NCBI RefSeq assembly: GCF_031453975.1 | Contig: NZ_JAVDPW010000016.1 | Location: 62,001-126,000 of the forward strand | Source: Inquilinus ginsengisoli_A | Lineage (GTDB): Bacteria > Pseudomonadota > Alphaproteobacteria > DSM-16000 > Inquilinaceae | Length of the DNA stretch: 64,000 nucleotides | Direction of reading: 5' to 3' | Part shown: positions 52,319-61,865 of the stretch, piece by piece | Layout of the letters: every line of letters begins with the position of its first letter | How positions within the stretch are numbered: the stretch's first letter is position 1 | Position numbers and translations under genes: made by a program | The notes under the pieces: generated by a model | What the model was told of the DNA's origin: nothing | Seen by the model: only the letters and a program-made list of their open reading frames with translations | Databases searched by the model: none

Positions 52319-54161
52319 GTTCGAACGCCTCGTCGAAGAACGCGATCAGCCGCTCGTACAGCAGGCGGCAGTTCTCCGGCTTGACGATGCCGTGGCCCTC
52401 ATCCGGGAACAGCAGGGTCTCATAGGGAACGCCGCGCGCATCCAGCACCGCGCGCACGATCTCGACCTGCTCCGGCGTCACGTTCGGGTCGGTCAGGCCC
52501 TGCACGATCATCAGCCGCCCCTCGATCCGGTCGACGAAATGGATCGGCGAGCGTTCGCGGTACTTCTCCGGCAACTGGTCGGGCGTGCCGCCCATCATCG
52601 CCTCGGAATAGGACCGCAAGTCGGGCCGGGTGGTCCAGTAATCGGTGACCAGGTCGGTCATGCCGCAGATCGGCGCCGCGGCCGCGATCACCTCGCGCGG
52701 GAAATGGGTGATCGCCCACCACGAGGCATAGCCGCCATAGGACAGGCCGGTGATGCCGACCTTTCCCGGTACTGCCAGCCCGGCATTCATCAGCGCCAGG
52801 ATGCCGGTGCGGATGTCCTCCTGCTCGCGCCCGCCCCAGCCGTCGGCCTTGATCGCCTCCTGGTAGACGGCGCCCAGGCCGGTGCTGCCGCGGTAGTTCG
52901 GCTGCAGCACGTGGAAGCCGGCCCGGGCCAGCACCTGCGGCACCGGGTCGAAGCGGCCGTCGTAATGCATGGTCGGCCCGCCGTGGACATGGATCACCGT
53001 GCCCCGGCTGTCACCCCGGGCGCGGTACAGCCAGCCCTGGATGCGCAGCCCGTCGACCGAATGCCACCAGAACGGCTCGGCCGGGCTCAGCTCCGCCGGG
53101 TCGGGCACCGACCCTTCCGGCAACGGCGCCAGCTCCTGCACGGCTTGCAGGTCTGGCGCGTCGGCCGAGAGGGTCACGATGCCGGTCGGCGCCGTGGCCC
53201 GGCCGCGCTCCACCACCCAGCGGCCATCGGCCAGCGGTGCCACCGGCCGCAGGATGTCGCCGCCGCGGAACACCGGGACATAGGCGCCGGTCGACACCGT
53301 CAGGAAGGCCGCCTCGTCCCGCGCCGCGCTGGCCTCGATCACCACCAGCAGGTCCTGGCCGCCATCGGGCTGGCGCGGCCAGCGCAGATGCTCGACCGGG
53401 ATCTCCGGATCGTCGACCAGCCAGCGCAGGCCGCCGGCCGCTGGGTCGATCAGCCCCAGCCGCTTGTGCGTCGGCGTCTCGGCGACGAAGGCGATGCGCG
53501 ACCCGTCCGGCGACCACACTCCCTCGGCCTTGGCCGGGCCGCCGGGGTTGTGGATCTCACGGTCCTCGCCGGTCTCCAAATCGTACACCCACAGCGCCCG
53601 GCCGCTGGGGTCGTGGTCGTTGCGTAGATACAGGATGCGGCGCCCGGTCGGGTCCAGCTTCGGCGTGATCTTGCAGGACCGGCGGGGTGAGGCCAGCACG
53701 CGCTGCGCCCCGCTGGCGAGGTCGTGCTCGTAGAGATGCAGGATGTCGCCGCCCATCCCGGTGGCCTGGTCACGGCTGGCGGCATAGACCAGCCGCCGGC
53801 CATCCGGATGCGCTTGCGCATTGTAGATGTAGTAGCCGATGCGATCCGGCAGCAAGGTCTCCGCCGCCCCGTCCAGCCAGGCGCGCTGCAGCCCGACCTG
53901 CTCCTCGCCGTCGCGGCGGCGGGCGACGATCAGCGACTGGCTGTCGGGCGCCCAGCTGAAGCTCTCGCAATCCCAGCCGGAGAAGGGCTCGGCCATCAGG
54001 CGCAGCGGCGCGTCGCCGGCGGTCGGGGCGATCCAGGGGCCGTTGCCCTCCGCTTTGCCGTTCCACACCCAGGCCACCCAGCGCCCGTCCGGCGAGACGG
54101 TCGGGAACAGCAGCCGCGGTGCTGCGATCAGGCGGTCGAGGAAGCCGGCATCGATGGTCAT
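52302..54161 (-). CDS. S9-family prolyl-oligopeptidase-like serine peptidase
   Basis: A 619-residue cytoplasmic peptidase. The first ~360 residues are a seven-bladed beta-propeller with WD40-like/PD40 repeats (T-V-S-P-D-G-R-W-V-A-W, S-W-A-P-D-S-Q-S-L, W-S-P-D-G-S-R-I-A-F). The C-terminal alpha/beta hydrolase domain has Ser474 in G-L-S-Y-G-G-Y, Asp558 in L-T-D-P-N-V-T, and His590 in D-E-G-H-G. Acylaminoacyl- or dipeptidyl-peptidase activity is typical. It is the last gene of the Dpp-type import operon, 60 bp after the ATPase gene, so it probably degrades the imported peptides. Confidence 0.92.
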   Translation of the reverse strand: MTIDAGFLDRLIAAPRLLFPTVSPDGRWVAWVWNGKAEGNGPWIAPTAGDAPLRLMAEPFSGWDCESFSWAPDSQSLIVARRRDGEEQVGLQRAWLDGAAETLLPDRIGYYIYNAQAHPDGRRLVYAASRDQATGMGGDILHLYEHDLASGAQRVLASPRRSCKITPKLDPTGRRILYLRNDHDPSGRALWVYDLETGEDREIHNPGGPAKAEGVWSPDGSRIAFVAETPTHKRLGLIDPAAGGLRWLVDDPEIPVEHLRWPRQPDGGQDLLVVIEASAARDEAAFLTVSTGAYVPVFRGGDILRPVAPLADGRWVVERGRATAPTGIVTLSADAPDLQAVQELAPLPEGSVPDPAELSPAEPFWWHSVDGLRIQGWLYRARGDSRGTVIHVHGGPTMHYDGRFDPVPQVLARAGFHVLQPNYRGSTGLGAVYQEAIKADGWGGREQEDIRTGILALMNAGLAVPGKVGITGLSYGGYASWWAITHFPREVIAAAAPICGMTDLVTDYWTTRPDLRSYSEAMMGGTPDQLPEKYRERSPIHFVDRIEGRLMIVQGLTDPNVTPEQVEIVRAVLDARGVPYETLLFPDEGHGIVKPENCRLLYERLIAFFDEAFEPTQAT

Positions 54162-54221
54162 GGCGAAATCCTAACGCAGCGGCAACGCGTCGCGATACGG
54201 CCTGCGTGACAGGCTCCGGCT

Positions 54222-55217
54222 TCAGACGAGCGCGCCGGCCAAATCCTCGATCCGGTGGCAGGCGGCGCGGTGGCCGGGGTCGAAATCGCGCAGGGCCGGC
54301 GCCGCCCGGGCGCACAGCTCGACCGCATGCGGGCAGCGGGTGCGGAAGGCGCAGCCGGAGGGTGGGTTGATCGGCGACGGGGTGTCGCCCTGCAGCACCA
54401 TGCGGCGGCGCTGATGCGCCCGGGCCGGGTCGGGGATCGGCACCGCCGACAGCAGCGCCTGGGCATAGGGGTGCAGCGGTCGGGCGAAGAAGGCGTCGCG
54501 GCCGGCGATCTCGGCCTCGCGCCCGAGATACAGCACCATCACCCGGTCGCTGATGTGCCTGACCACGCTCATGTTGTGCGAGATGAAGATCAGGGCCATG
54601 CCCAGTTCCCGCCGCAGCCGCATCAGCAGGTTGATGATCTGCGCCTGGATCGAGACATCCAGCGCCGACACCGGCTCGTCGCAGACGATCAGCTTGGGCC
54701 GCAGGATGATGGCGCGGGCGATGCCGATGCGCTGGCATTGGCCGCCGGAGAACTCATGGGGGTAGCGATGCGCCAGCGACGGCGACAGGCCGACTTGGCG
54801 CATGGTCTCGTTGACCCGGGCGTTGATCTCGGCCCGTTTCATCTCGGGGTGGAAGGTGCGCAGCGGCCGGCCGATGATCTGAGCCACGGTCATGCGCGGG
54901 TCGAGCGAGGCCAGCGGATCCTGGAAGATGATCTGCATGTCGCGCCGCCGCGGCCGCAGGTCGTTCTCCGGCAGGCCGGTGACGTCGGCGCCGCTCCAGG
55001 CGATGGTGCCGGCGGTCGGTGGGATCAGCCGCAGCACGGCGCGGCCCAGGGTGGACTTGCCGCAGCCGGATTCACCGACGATCGCCAGCACCTCACCGGG
55101 GGCGAGGTCGAAGGAGACGTCGTCCACCGCCTTGACCGCCTGGGGCGGCCCGCCGAACAGGCCGCCCGACAGCGGGAAATGGACCTTCAGGTTGCGCACC
55201 GACAGGACCGGAGTCAC
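54222..55217 (-). CDS. Dipeptide/oligopeptide ABC transporter ATPase (DppF/OppF type)
   Basis: A 331-residue ATPase starting at GTG, overlapping the DppD-type stop by four bases (GTGA). Walker A is G-E-S-G-C-G-K-S-T, the signature is S-G-G-Q-C-Q-R-I, Walker B L-I-V-C-D-E-P-V-S-A-L-D, and the H-loop I-S-H-N-M. The C-terminal oligo_HPY region contains G-C-A-F-R-T-R-C-P, with cysteines that may bind an iron-sulfur cluster as in DppF/OppF proteins. It pairs with the DppD-type subunit to power peptide import. Confidence 0.93.
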   Translation of the reverse strand: MTPVLSVRNLKVHFPLSGGLFGGPPQAVKAVDDVSFDLAPGEVLAIVGESGCGKSTLGRAVLRLIPPTAGTIAWSGADVTGLPENDLRPRRRDMQIIFQDPLASLDPRMTVAQIIGRPLRTFHPEMKRAEINARVNETMRQVGLSPSLAHRYPHEFSGGQCQRIGIARAIILRPKLIVCDEPVSALDVSIQAQIINLLMRLRRELGMALIFISHNMSVVRHISDRVMVLYLGREAEIAGRDAFFARPLHPYAQALLSAVPIPDPARAHQRRRMVLQGDTPSPINPPSGCAFRTRCPHAVELCARAAPALRDFDPGHRAACHRIEDLAGALV

Positions 55218-56227
55218 TTCACCAGCTCCATCGCGGCGGCGGGCTGCGGCTGCGTCAGCGGCCGGTGGCAGGCGACGACACGGCCATCCCCGTCACCTGC
55301 CGGCAGCAGCGGCGGCATGGTCACGGTGCACGCCTCGACCTTGCGGCTACAGCGCGGCGCGAAGGGGCAGCCCGGCAGGTCGCCCGCGGCGGCGGCGCGG
55401 GGCTGGCCGGGGATCACCCGCAGCTCGCCCTCCGCCCCCTCCAGGTTCGGCGTCGAATCCAAGAGGCCGCGCGTGTAGGGATGGGCCGGCGCCGCGAACA
55501 GCGGGCCGACCGGCGCCGCTTCCATCACCTTGCCGCCATACAGCACCAGCACCCGGTCGCACATTTCGGCAACCACGCCGAGGTCGTGGGTGACCAGGAT
55601 CACGGCGGTGCCCAGCTCGCTCACCAGGTCGCGCAGCAGGTCCAGCACCTGGGCCTGGACGGTGACATCAAGCGCCGTGGTCGGCTCGTCGGCCAGCAGG
55701 ATGCGCGGGTTGCACAAGAGGGCCATGGCGATCATGACGCGCTGGCGCATGCCGCCCGACAGCTCGTGCGGGTACAGCTTCATCCGCTTCGCCGGGTCGG
55801 GGATCTTCACCCGGTCCAGCATCCGGGTGGCCTTGTCCCAGGCCTCGCGCTTGCGCATGCCCTGGTGGCGGATCAGCACCTCGGTCAGCTGCGCCCCGAT
55901 GCGGTGATAGGGGTTCAGCGAGGTCATCGGGTCCTGGAAGATCATGGTCATGGCCGACCCGCGCAGCCGGTCCAGCCCGCGGCGGTCCAGCGCCACCAGG
56001 TCCTGGCCCTCGAACCGCACCCGGCCGGTGGCGGCGCCGTTGCCGGCCAAGAGGCCCATGATCGACAGCAGGATCTGGCTCTTGCCCGACCCGCTCTCGC
56101 CGACGATGCCCAGCACCTCGCCGCGCCTGACCGCGAAGTCGACGCCGTCGACCGCGGTGGCCGTGCCCCGCCGCATCCGGAAGCGGATGCGCAGGTCCTC
56201 GACCTCAAGCAGGGGGTCAGCGTTCAT
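55214..56227 (-). CDS. Dipeptide/oligopeptide ABC transporter ATPase (DppD/OppD type)
   Basis: About 337 residues from the ATG at 56227, which overlaps the end of the permease gene; an ATG at 56242 would add five residues. The motifs are complete: Walker A G-E-S-G-S-G-K-S-Q (the usual Thr/Ser position is Gln), signature L-S-G-G-M-R-Q-R-V, Walker B L-L-A-D-E-P-T-T-A-L-D, and H-loop V-T-H-D-L-G. The oligo_HPY tail has C-P-F-A-P-R-C. It is the partner of the next ATPase in the operon. Confidence 0.93.
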   Translation of the reverse strand: MNADPLLEVEDLRIRFRMRRGTATAVDGVDFAVRRGEVLGIVGESGSGKSQILLSIMGLLAGNGAATGRVRFEGQDLVALDRRGLDRLRGSAMTMIFQDPMTSLNPYHRIGAQLTEVLIRHQGMRKREAWDKATRMLDRVKIPDPAKRMKLYPHELSGGMRQRVMIAMALLCNPRILLADEPTTALDVTVQAQVLDLLRDLVSELGTAVILVTHDLGVVAEMCDRVLVLYGGKVMEAAPVGPLFAAPAHPYTRGLLDSTPNLEGAEGELRVIPGQPRAAAAGDLPGCPFAPRCSRKVEACTVTMPPLLPAGDGDGRVVACHRPLTQPQPAAAMELVK

Positions 56228-57128
56228 TGGGGTCGAAGGCATCGCGCAGCCCGTCGGCGACGAAGTTCATGCAGAACAGGGTCAGGGCCAGGGCCAGCCC
56301 GGGCAGAATCAGCATGTGCGGGTCGGTCTCGATCTTGGCCTGGCCCTCGCTGATCAGCACGCCCCAGCTGGTCTCCGGCGCCTGGACGCCGAGGCCGAGG
56401 AAGCTCAGCAGGGATTCGCTCAGGATCACGTCGGGGATCAGCAGGCTGGAATAGACGATCACCACGCCGACGCAGTTCGGCATGATGTGCTTCAGCACGA
56501 TCTGGCGCTTGGTCATGCCGCCGGCCCGCGCCGCCTCGATGAACTCGCGGTTGCGCAGGGCGATGGCCTGGGCCCGGACGATGCGCGACGGCGTCAGCCA
56601 CAGCGACAGCACCACGGCGATGATCACGGCGGTGCTGCCGCGGCCCAGCGCCATGCTGATCAGGATGACCTGGAAGATGTAGGGGATGCCGTACAGCACG
56701 TCGACGAAGCGCATCATCACCTGGTCGACGAAGCCGCCGAGGAAGCCGGCGATCGACCCCCAGGTGACGCCGATGGCGACGGCGATCAGGGTCGCGACCA
56801 GACCGATGATCAGCGACACCTGGCCGCCGACCATGATCCGCAGCAGCAGGTCGCGGCCCAGATCGTCGGTGCCGAAGGGGAAGGCCGACAGCAGGTCCAT
56901 CGGCGCGTTCATCGCCTCGAAATTGGCGTCGTCGGGGGCGTAACTGTAGAGCAGCGGCCCGCCGAAGCAGAAGATCACGATCAGGATCAGCACGGCCAGG
57001 CTGGCGACGGCGGTGCGGTTGGCGCGGAAGCGGCGCAGCGCCTCGCGGAACGGGCTGACGCCTTCGGCGGCGTCCTCGATCGCCGCGATGTTGGCCGCGG
57101 CGATCTCGTGCTCGGTCAGGTCGGTCAT
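56217..57128 (-). CDS. Dipeptide/oligopeptide ABC transporter permease (DppC/OppC type)
   Basis: A 303-residue inner-membrane subunit. The N-terminal OppC_N region contains F-R-A-N-R-T-A-V-A-S-L-A and a first membrane helix near residue 45. Before the core comes F-P-F-G-T-D-D-L-G-R-D-L-L-L-R. The ATPase-contact loop reads E-A-A-R-A-G-G-M-T-K-R-Q-I-V-L-K-H-I-M-P-N. A C-terminal L-S-F-L-G-L-G-V-Q-A-P segment is typical of the family. Its ATG overlaps the DppB-type stop by four bases. Confidence 0.93.
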   Translation of the reverse strand: MTDLTEHEIAAANIAAIEDAAEGVSPFREALRRFRANRTAVASLAVLILIVIFCFGGPLLYSYAPDDANFEAMNAPMDLLSAFPFGTDDLGRDLLLRIMVGGQVSLIIGLVATLIAVAIGVTWGSIAGFLGGFVDQVMMRFVDVLYGIPYIFQVILISMALGRGSTAVIIAVVLSLWLTPSRIVRAQAIALRNREFIEAARAGGMTKRQIVLKHIMPNCVGVVIVYSSLLIPDVILSESLLSFLGLGVQAPETSWGVLISEGQAKIETDPHMLILPGLALALTLFCMNFVADGLRDAFDPNER

Positions 57129-58042
57129 GCCCGCGACCTCGGGTCCAGCAGGGTCTGCGCCACGTCGGTCACCATGTTGAACAGGATGATGCAGGCGCCG
57201 TAGGTCAGGGTCACCCCCATCACCATGGTGTAGTCGCGGCTGATCGCGCTCTCGACGAAATAGCGGCCGATGCCGGGCACGGCGAAGATGGTCTCGATCA
57301 CCATCGACCCGGTGATCAACGCCGCGGTGGCGGGGCCGAGATAGGCGATCACCGGGATCATGGCGCCGCGGATGGCGTGGTGGGTCAGCACCCGCCATTC
57401 CCCGACGCCCTTGGCCCGGGCGGTGCGGATGTAGTTGCTGCGCAGGGTCTCGATCATGGCGCCGCGGGTCAGCCGGGCGACATAGGCGATGTTGGGCAGG
57501 GCCATCGCCACCACCGGCAGCACCATCGACCGCCAGCCGCCGTCCCAGCCGGCCACCGGCAGCAGGCTCAGCATCAGCGCGAACACGATCTGCAGGATCG
57601 GCGCCATGACGAAGGTCGGCACCACGATGCCGCCCATGGCGACGGCGCTGACCACATTGTCCAGGATGCCGTTGCGCCGCAGCGCCGCGACCACGCCCAG
57701 AAACACGCCTGCGACGGTGTACAGCAGGGTGGCCCACAGCCCGATCTGCAGCGAGATCGGCAGGCCGTGGCCGATCAGCTGGGTCACCGTGTATTCGCGG
57801 TAGTACATCGACTGGCCGAAATCGAGATGCGCGATGTCGCCCAGGAAGCGCAGGTACTGGCGCCACAGCGGCTCGTTCAGATGGTACTGCTCCGCCATCT
57901 TGGCGATCAGGGCGGCCGGCAGCTTCTTGTCGTCGTCGAACGGCCCGCCGGGGGCGAAGCGGACGACGAAGAAGGTGATCGTCGCCAGCGCGAACAGCGT
58001 CGGCACGCTGCCCAGCATGCGGCGGAGGACGGAAAAGACCAT
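57125..58042 (-). CDS. Dipeptide/oligopeptide ABC transporter permease (DppB/OppB type)
   Basis: A 305-residue permease. It begins with the family N-terminus M-V-F-S-V-L-R-R-M-L-G-S-V-P-T-L and a first helix ending in F-F-V-V-R-F-A-P-G-G-P-F-D. A periplasmic loop with Y-H-L-N-E-P-L-W-R-Q-Y follows, then the core with Y-I-R-T-A-R-A-K-G-V as the ATPase-docking loop and G-I-G-R-Y-F-V-E-S-A-I-S-R-D near the end. It forms the channel with the DppC-type subunit. Confidence 0.93.
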   Translation of the reverse strand: MVFSVLRRMLGSVPTLFALATITFFVVRFAPGGPFDDDKKLPAALIAKMAEQYHLNEPLWRQYLRFLGDIAHLDFGQSMYYREYTVTQLIGHGLPISLQIGLWATLLYTVAGVFLGVVAALRRNGILDNVVSAVAMGGIVVPTFVMAPILQIVFALMLSLLPVAGWDGGWRSMVLPVVAMALPNIAYVARLTRGAMIETLRSNYIRTARAKGVGEWRVLTHHAIRGAMIPVIAYLGPATAALITGSMVIETIFAVPGIGRYFVESAISRDYTMVMGVTLTYGACIILFNMVTDVAQTLLDPRSRA

Positions 58043-58101
58043 CGGCCCTGGCTGCTCCCCTGTGGCCGAGGGGACGCGGTGTTCCGCGCCCCCTCGGCTC
58101 C

Positions 58102-59712
58102 TTACTTCTCGATGCTCAGATATTTCGACATCGGATGGCCGATCGGGTTGTCGCCCCAGCCCTTGACGTAGGTCTGGACCAGGATGTTGTCGGTGGTCAC
58201 CGCGATCGGGATGAAGACGTACTGGTCCAGCATGCGCTGCTCGGCCTGGCCCAGGATCTGGTAGAACTTGGCCTTGTCCGACGCGGTGGCGTTGGCCTGG
58301 TCCATCAGCTTCTCGTACTCGTCGTCCTTCCAGTGATAGCTGGGCGTGCCGGTGTAGCGCAGGGCGTCCAGCCAGGTCTTGGCCTGGGGATAGTCGCCAC
58401 CATAGCTGTCCATGCAGACCTGCCAGTCGCCGGTGTGCAGCTTCTCCAGCCAGGTCTTCACCTCGGTCAGGTCCAGCTTGGTGCGGACGCCCAGATTCTG
58501 CTTCCACATCGCGGTGATGCCCTCGACCCGCCGCTTGCTGGCGGCGCTGGACGGGCCGATGATCTCGAGCTCCAGCGGCTTGTCCGGGCCGTAGCCGGCC
58601 TCCGCCAGCAGCGACTTCGCCTCGGCCAGCCGGTCCTCCTTGCTCATCCCGGCCTCCTGGACCTTGCCGGGCTTGTAGCTGGAATCCTGGTTGATCGAGA
58701 AGGTATACATCGGCAGGTTGCCGGCCTTCTCGATCCGCTCCTGCAGGAAGTCGCGGTCGATGCCCAGGGCCAGCGCCTTGCGCACGCGGATGTCCGACAG
58801 CGGGCCGGCATCGGGCTGGAAGCTGAGGTACTTCATGCCCAGCGTCGGGTTCTGGTGCAGCTCCTGCGGGCGCTCGGCCTTCAGCTTGTCGATCTGCTCC
58901 GCCGGCACTGCCATGGTGCTGTCCAGCTCACCGGCCAGGTAGCGCTTCAGCTCGGTCGAGGTGTCCTCGGTGACGTGATAGACGACGGTGTCGATCTTGA
59001 CGTTCGCCGCGTCCCAGTAGTTCGGGTTCTTGACCAGGACGACCTTCGACTGCGGCACGTAGTCCTTCAGCATGTAGGCGCCGTTGCTGACGAACATCTC
59101 CGGCCGGGTGTAGTCCAGCTTGTTGCCGGCGGCCTGGTAGCTGGGCAGGTGCACCGGCGCCGTGGTGTGGAAGTCCAGGATGTAGGGCGCATCCGGCATC
59201 GGGTATTCCAGCGTCAGCACGACGGTCTTGTCGTCCGGCGCCGTGGCGCCGACCTGGGACGCATCGGTCAGCTTGCCGTCGTTGAACTGCTTGCCGTTCT
59301 TGATCGGCAGCACCGCGGTCAGATAGTAGGCGTGGGCCGACCCGATCGCCGGGTCCAGGCTGCGGATCACGCCGCGCACGAAATCGGCCGCGACCATCGG
59401 GTCGCCGTTCGACCATTTCAGCCCGTCGCGCAGGTGGAAGGTCCAGGTCAGGCCGTCGGCGCTGGTCTCCCAGCTCTTCGCGGCACCCGGCTGCGGGTTG
59501 CCCTGCGGGTCCAACACCAGCAGCGCCTCGAACAGGTCGGCGATGATGTAGTTCTCGCGCGCGCCCTGGTTCATCTGCGGGTCCAGGGTCGACGGCGCGC
59601 TGCCGAAGCCGCGGTTCAGCACCATCTCGGCCGCCGCCGGTCCTGCCAGCGCCATGCCGGACACCGCCAGGCACAGGGCAAAGGCGGCCGCCCTCTTGTT
59701 CAGAAACTTCAT
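58102..59712 (-). CDS. Dipeptide/oligopeptide ABC transporter periplasmic binding protein
   Basis: A 536-residue family 5 binding protein, started at the ATG at 59712; an upstream in-frame extension to 59745 lacks signal-peptide character. The signal peptide ends near residue 28 (G-P-A-A-A-E). Family features are L-D-P-Q-M-N-Q-G, L-F-E-A-L-L-V-L-D-P, the G-L-T-W-T-F-H-L-R-D-G-L-K-W-S-N-G-D-P segment, and F-V-S-N-G-A-Y-M-L. The first gene of an operon ending with an S9 peptidase, it probably binds oligopeptides (OppA-like by length). A 12-bp palindrome lies about 100 bp upstream. Confidence 0.92.
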   Translation of the reverse strand: MKFLNKRAAAFALCLAVSGMALAGPAAAEMVLNRGFGSAPSTLDPQMNQGARENYIIADLFEALLVLDPQGNPQPGAAKSWETSADGLTWTFHLRDGLKWSNGDPMVAADFVRGVIRSLDPAIGSAHAYYLTAVLPIKNGKQFNDGKLTDASQVGATAPDDKTVVLTLEYPMPDAPYILDFHTTAPVHLPSYQAAGNKLDYTRPEMFVSNGAYMLKDYVPQSKVVLVKNPNYWDAANVKIDTVVYHVTEDTSTELKRYLAGELDSTMAVPAEQIDKLKAERPQELHQNPTLGMKYLSFQPDAGPLSDIRVRKALALGIDRDFLQERIEKAGNLPMYTFSINQDSSYKPGKVQEAGMSKEDRLAEAKSLLAEAGYGPDKPLELEIIGPSSAASKRRVEGITAMWKQNLGVRTKLDLTEVKTWLEKLHTGDWQVCMDSYGGDYPQAKTWLDALRYTGTPSYHWKDDEYEKLMDQANATASDKAKFYQILGQAEQRMLDQYVFIPIAVTTDNILVQTYVKGWGDNPIGHPMSKYLSIEK

Positions 59713-59814
59713 GCCATCCCCCAGACTCTGTGATTCCCCTCGCATCGAGGCGGCGTCGTCGATCCCGGCCCGGCCGGTCCGACCCTTGTTTGCCTTCCTG
59801 CCCCGTGCGACCGC

Positions 59815-59826
59815 GGTAACGTTACC
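59815..59826. promoter_or_regulatory. GGTAACGTTACC palindrome upstream of the peptide-binding protein gene
   Basis: A 12-bp perfect palindrome with a central CG, the form typical of LacI/GalR-family operators. It is 103 bp upstream of the binding-protein ATG in a 199-bp gap that otherwise holds no gene. The regulator is unknown; the LacI protein encoded at 7788 is one candidate. Confidence 0.4.
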
Positions 59827-59911
59827 CCCCGCGGCAGCGATTTGGGCAGGCCGCCGCCATGACTGACAAGTCCCGAAAGTGACGGGGGCCTGAACTTCAG
59901 GTTATCGCCGC

Positions 59912-60919
59912 TCAGATCTCGCCGGCGCGATGGCAGGCGACCCAGCCGCCCGCCGGGTCGGGCCGGAGCGACGGGGCCGCGCCGCGGCACAGGTCGCGCG
60001 CATGCGGGCAGCGCCCGGCATAGGCGCAGCCCTCGGGCGCGGCGCCGGCCGGAGCGGTCGGCGGCGCGGCTTCCCGGCGCCGCCCGGACCCCGGGATTGC
60101 GGCCAGCAGCGCCCTTGTGTAGGGGTGGCGCGGCGCGTCGAACAGGGCGCGGGTCGGCGCCAGCTCGACCAGCCGGCCGTGATACAGCACCCCGACCCGG
60201 TCGCAGAGATAGGCGACGACGGACAGGTCGTGCGAGATGAACAGCATCGACAGGCGGCGGCGCGCCTTGATCTCCTGCAGCAGCGCCAGGATCTGGGCCT
60301 GGACCGAGACGTCGAGGGCGGAGACCGGCTCGTCGGCGATCAGCAGCTCCGGCTCCAGCGCGATGGCGCGGGCGATGCCGATGCGCTGGCGCTGGCCGCC
60401 GGAGAACTGGTGCGGGTGGCGGTCGGCCACGGCGGGGTCCAGCCCGACCGCCTGCAGCAGCTCCGCCACCCGGTCGCGCCGCTCCGCGGCCGGCAGGCGC
60501 AGATGGGTGCGCAGCGGTTCGGCGACGATGTCGGCGACGCGCCAGCGCGGGTCGAGCGAGGCGTAGGGGCTCTGGAACACCATCTGCACCCGCCGCCGCT
60601 CGCGCCGCAGGGCGGCGCCCGACAGCGCCAGCCAGTCGCGGTCCTGGAAGCGGATGCGGCCGCCGCTGGGGTCGATCAGCCGGGCGATCATCCGGCCGAT
60701 GGTGGATTTGCCGCTGCCGCTTTCGCCGACCAGGCCGAAGGTCTCCTGCCGGCCGATGGCGAAGCTGACGCCGTCGACCGCGCGCACGCCGGCCGCCATG
60801 CCGAACCACCGACCGGGCAGGGGGTAGTGCTTGGCCAGGTCCTGGACCTCCAGCAGGGGGGCGGCCAGCAGCGGCGCGTCGGCGGCCGGTTCAGGCCGCG
60901 CGGGGGCAGGCGACGGCAT
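59912..60919 (-). CDS. Second peptide ABC transporter ATPase (OppF type)
   Basis: A 335-residue ATPase with Walker A G-E-S-G-S-G-K-S-T, signature F-S-G-G-Q-R-Q-R-I, Walker B L-L-I-A-D-E-P-V-S-A-L-D and H-loop I-S-H-D-L-S. The C-terminal oligo_HPY segment has G-C-A-Y-A-G-R-C-P-H-A. The first ~20 residues are a Pro/Ala-rich extension, and the true start may be slightly downstream. It overlaps the OppD-type gene by 29 bp and is the last gene of the second peptide importer operon. Confidence 0.92.
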   Translation of the reverse strand: MPSPAPARPEPAADAPLLAAPLLEVQDLAKHYPLPGRWFGMAAGVRAVDGVSFAIGRQETFGLVGESGSGKSTIGRMIARLIDPSGGRIRFQDRDWLALSGAALRRERRRVQMVFQSPYASLDPRWRVADIVAEPLRTHLRLPAAERRDRVAELLQAVGLDPAVADRHPHQFSGGQRQRIGIARAIALEPELLIADEPVSALDVSVQAQILALLQEIKARRRLSMLFISHDLSVVAYLCDRVGVLYHGRLVELAPTRALFDAPRHPYTRALLAAIPGSGRRREAAPPTAPAGAAPEGCAYAGRCPHARDLCRGAAPSLRPDPAGGWVACHRAGEI

Positions 60920-61865
60920 GGCGCGGCTCCTCCGGGATCGGCTGCAGGGCGGGGACGGCGTCGCGGCAGGCGGCGACGGCCTGGCCGCAGCGCGGATGGA
61001 ACGGGCAGCCGACCGGCGGCCGCGCCAGGTCGGGCACCGTGCCGGGGATCGGCCGCACCACCCGGCCCGGCGCGTCGATCGACGGGCGGGATGCGATCAG
61101 CCCGGCGGTGTAGGGGTGGCGCGGCCGGGCCAGCACCTCGGCCGTCGGGCCACTCTCGACGATGCGGCCGGCATACATCACCGCGACGTCGTCGCAGGTC
61201 TCGGCGATGACGCCGAGGTCATGGCTGATCAGGATCACTGCGGTGCCGTGCTCGGCCTGCAGCCCGCGCATCAGCTCCAGGATCTGGGCCTGCACCGTGA
61301 CATCAAGGGCGGTGGTCGGCTCGTCGGCGACGATCAGCGCCGGGTCCAGCGCCAGGGCGCAGGCGATGACGATGCGCTGGCGCATGCCGCCCGACAGCTC
61401 GTGCGGATAGGCGCGGCGCCGGCGCTCGGCCTCGGCGATGCCGACCCGCTCCAGCAGGGCCACGACCCACCGCTCGACCTCCCGCCGCGCCAGCTTCGGC
61501 CGGTGCCAACGGAACAGCTCGGCGATCTGTTCGCCGATGGTCAGCACCGGGTTCAGCGTCGCGGTCGGGTCCTGGAACACCATGGCGATGCGGTCGCCGC
61601 GCAGCCGGCGCATGTCGCGTTCCGGCAGCCCGACCAGGCTGCGGCCCTCGAAGCGGATGTCGCCGCCGGCGATCCGGCCTGGTGCCTGGACCAGCCCCAT
61701 CAGCGCCTGGCCGACGGTCGACTTGCCGCAGCCGCTTTCGCCGACCAGGCCGAGGATGCGGTTGCGCTCGAGCGACAGCGACACCCCGGCCACCGCCCGC
61801 ACCGGCCCGCGCGGCGAGGCGTAGTCGACCCGGAGGTCGTCGATCTCCAGGAGCGGCGCGCTCAC
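60891..61865 (-). CDS. Second peptide ABC transporter ATPase (OppD type)
   Basis: A 324-residue ATPase starting at the GTG at 61865, which overlaps the OppC-type stop (GTGA). It has Walker A G-E-S-G-C-G-K-S-T, signature L-S-G-G-M-R-Q-R-I, Walker B L-I-V-A-D-E-P-T-T-A-L-D, H-loop I-S-H-D-L-G and the oligo_HPY tail G-C-P-F-H-P-R-C. With the OppF-type subunit it forms the motor of the second system. Confidence 0.92.
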   Translation of the reverse strand: MSAPLLEIDDLRVDYASPRGPVRAVAGVSLSLERNRILGLVGESGCGKSTVGQALMGLVQAPGRIAGGDIRFEGRSLVGLPERDMRRLRGDRIAMVFQDPTATLNPVLTIGEQIAELFRWHRPKLARREVERWVVALLERVGIAEAERRRRAYPHELSGGMRQRIVIACALALDPALIVADEPTTALDVTVQAQILELMRGLQAEHGTAVILISHDLGVIAETCDDVAVMYAGRIVESGPTAEVLARPRHPYTAGLIASRPSIDAPGRVVRPIPGTVPDLARPPVGCPFHPRCGQAVAACRDAVPALQPIPEEPRHAVACPRAA

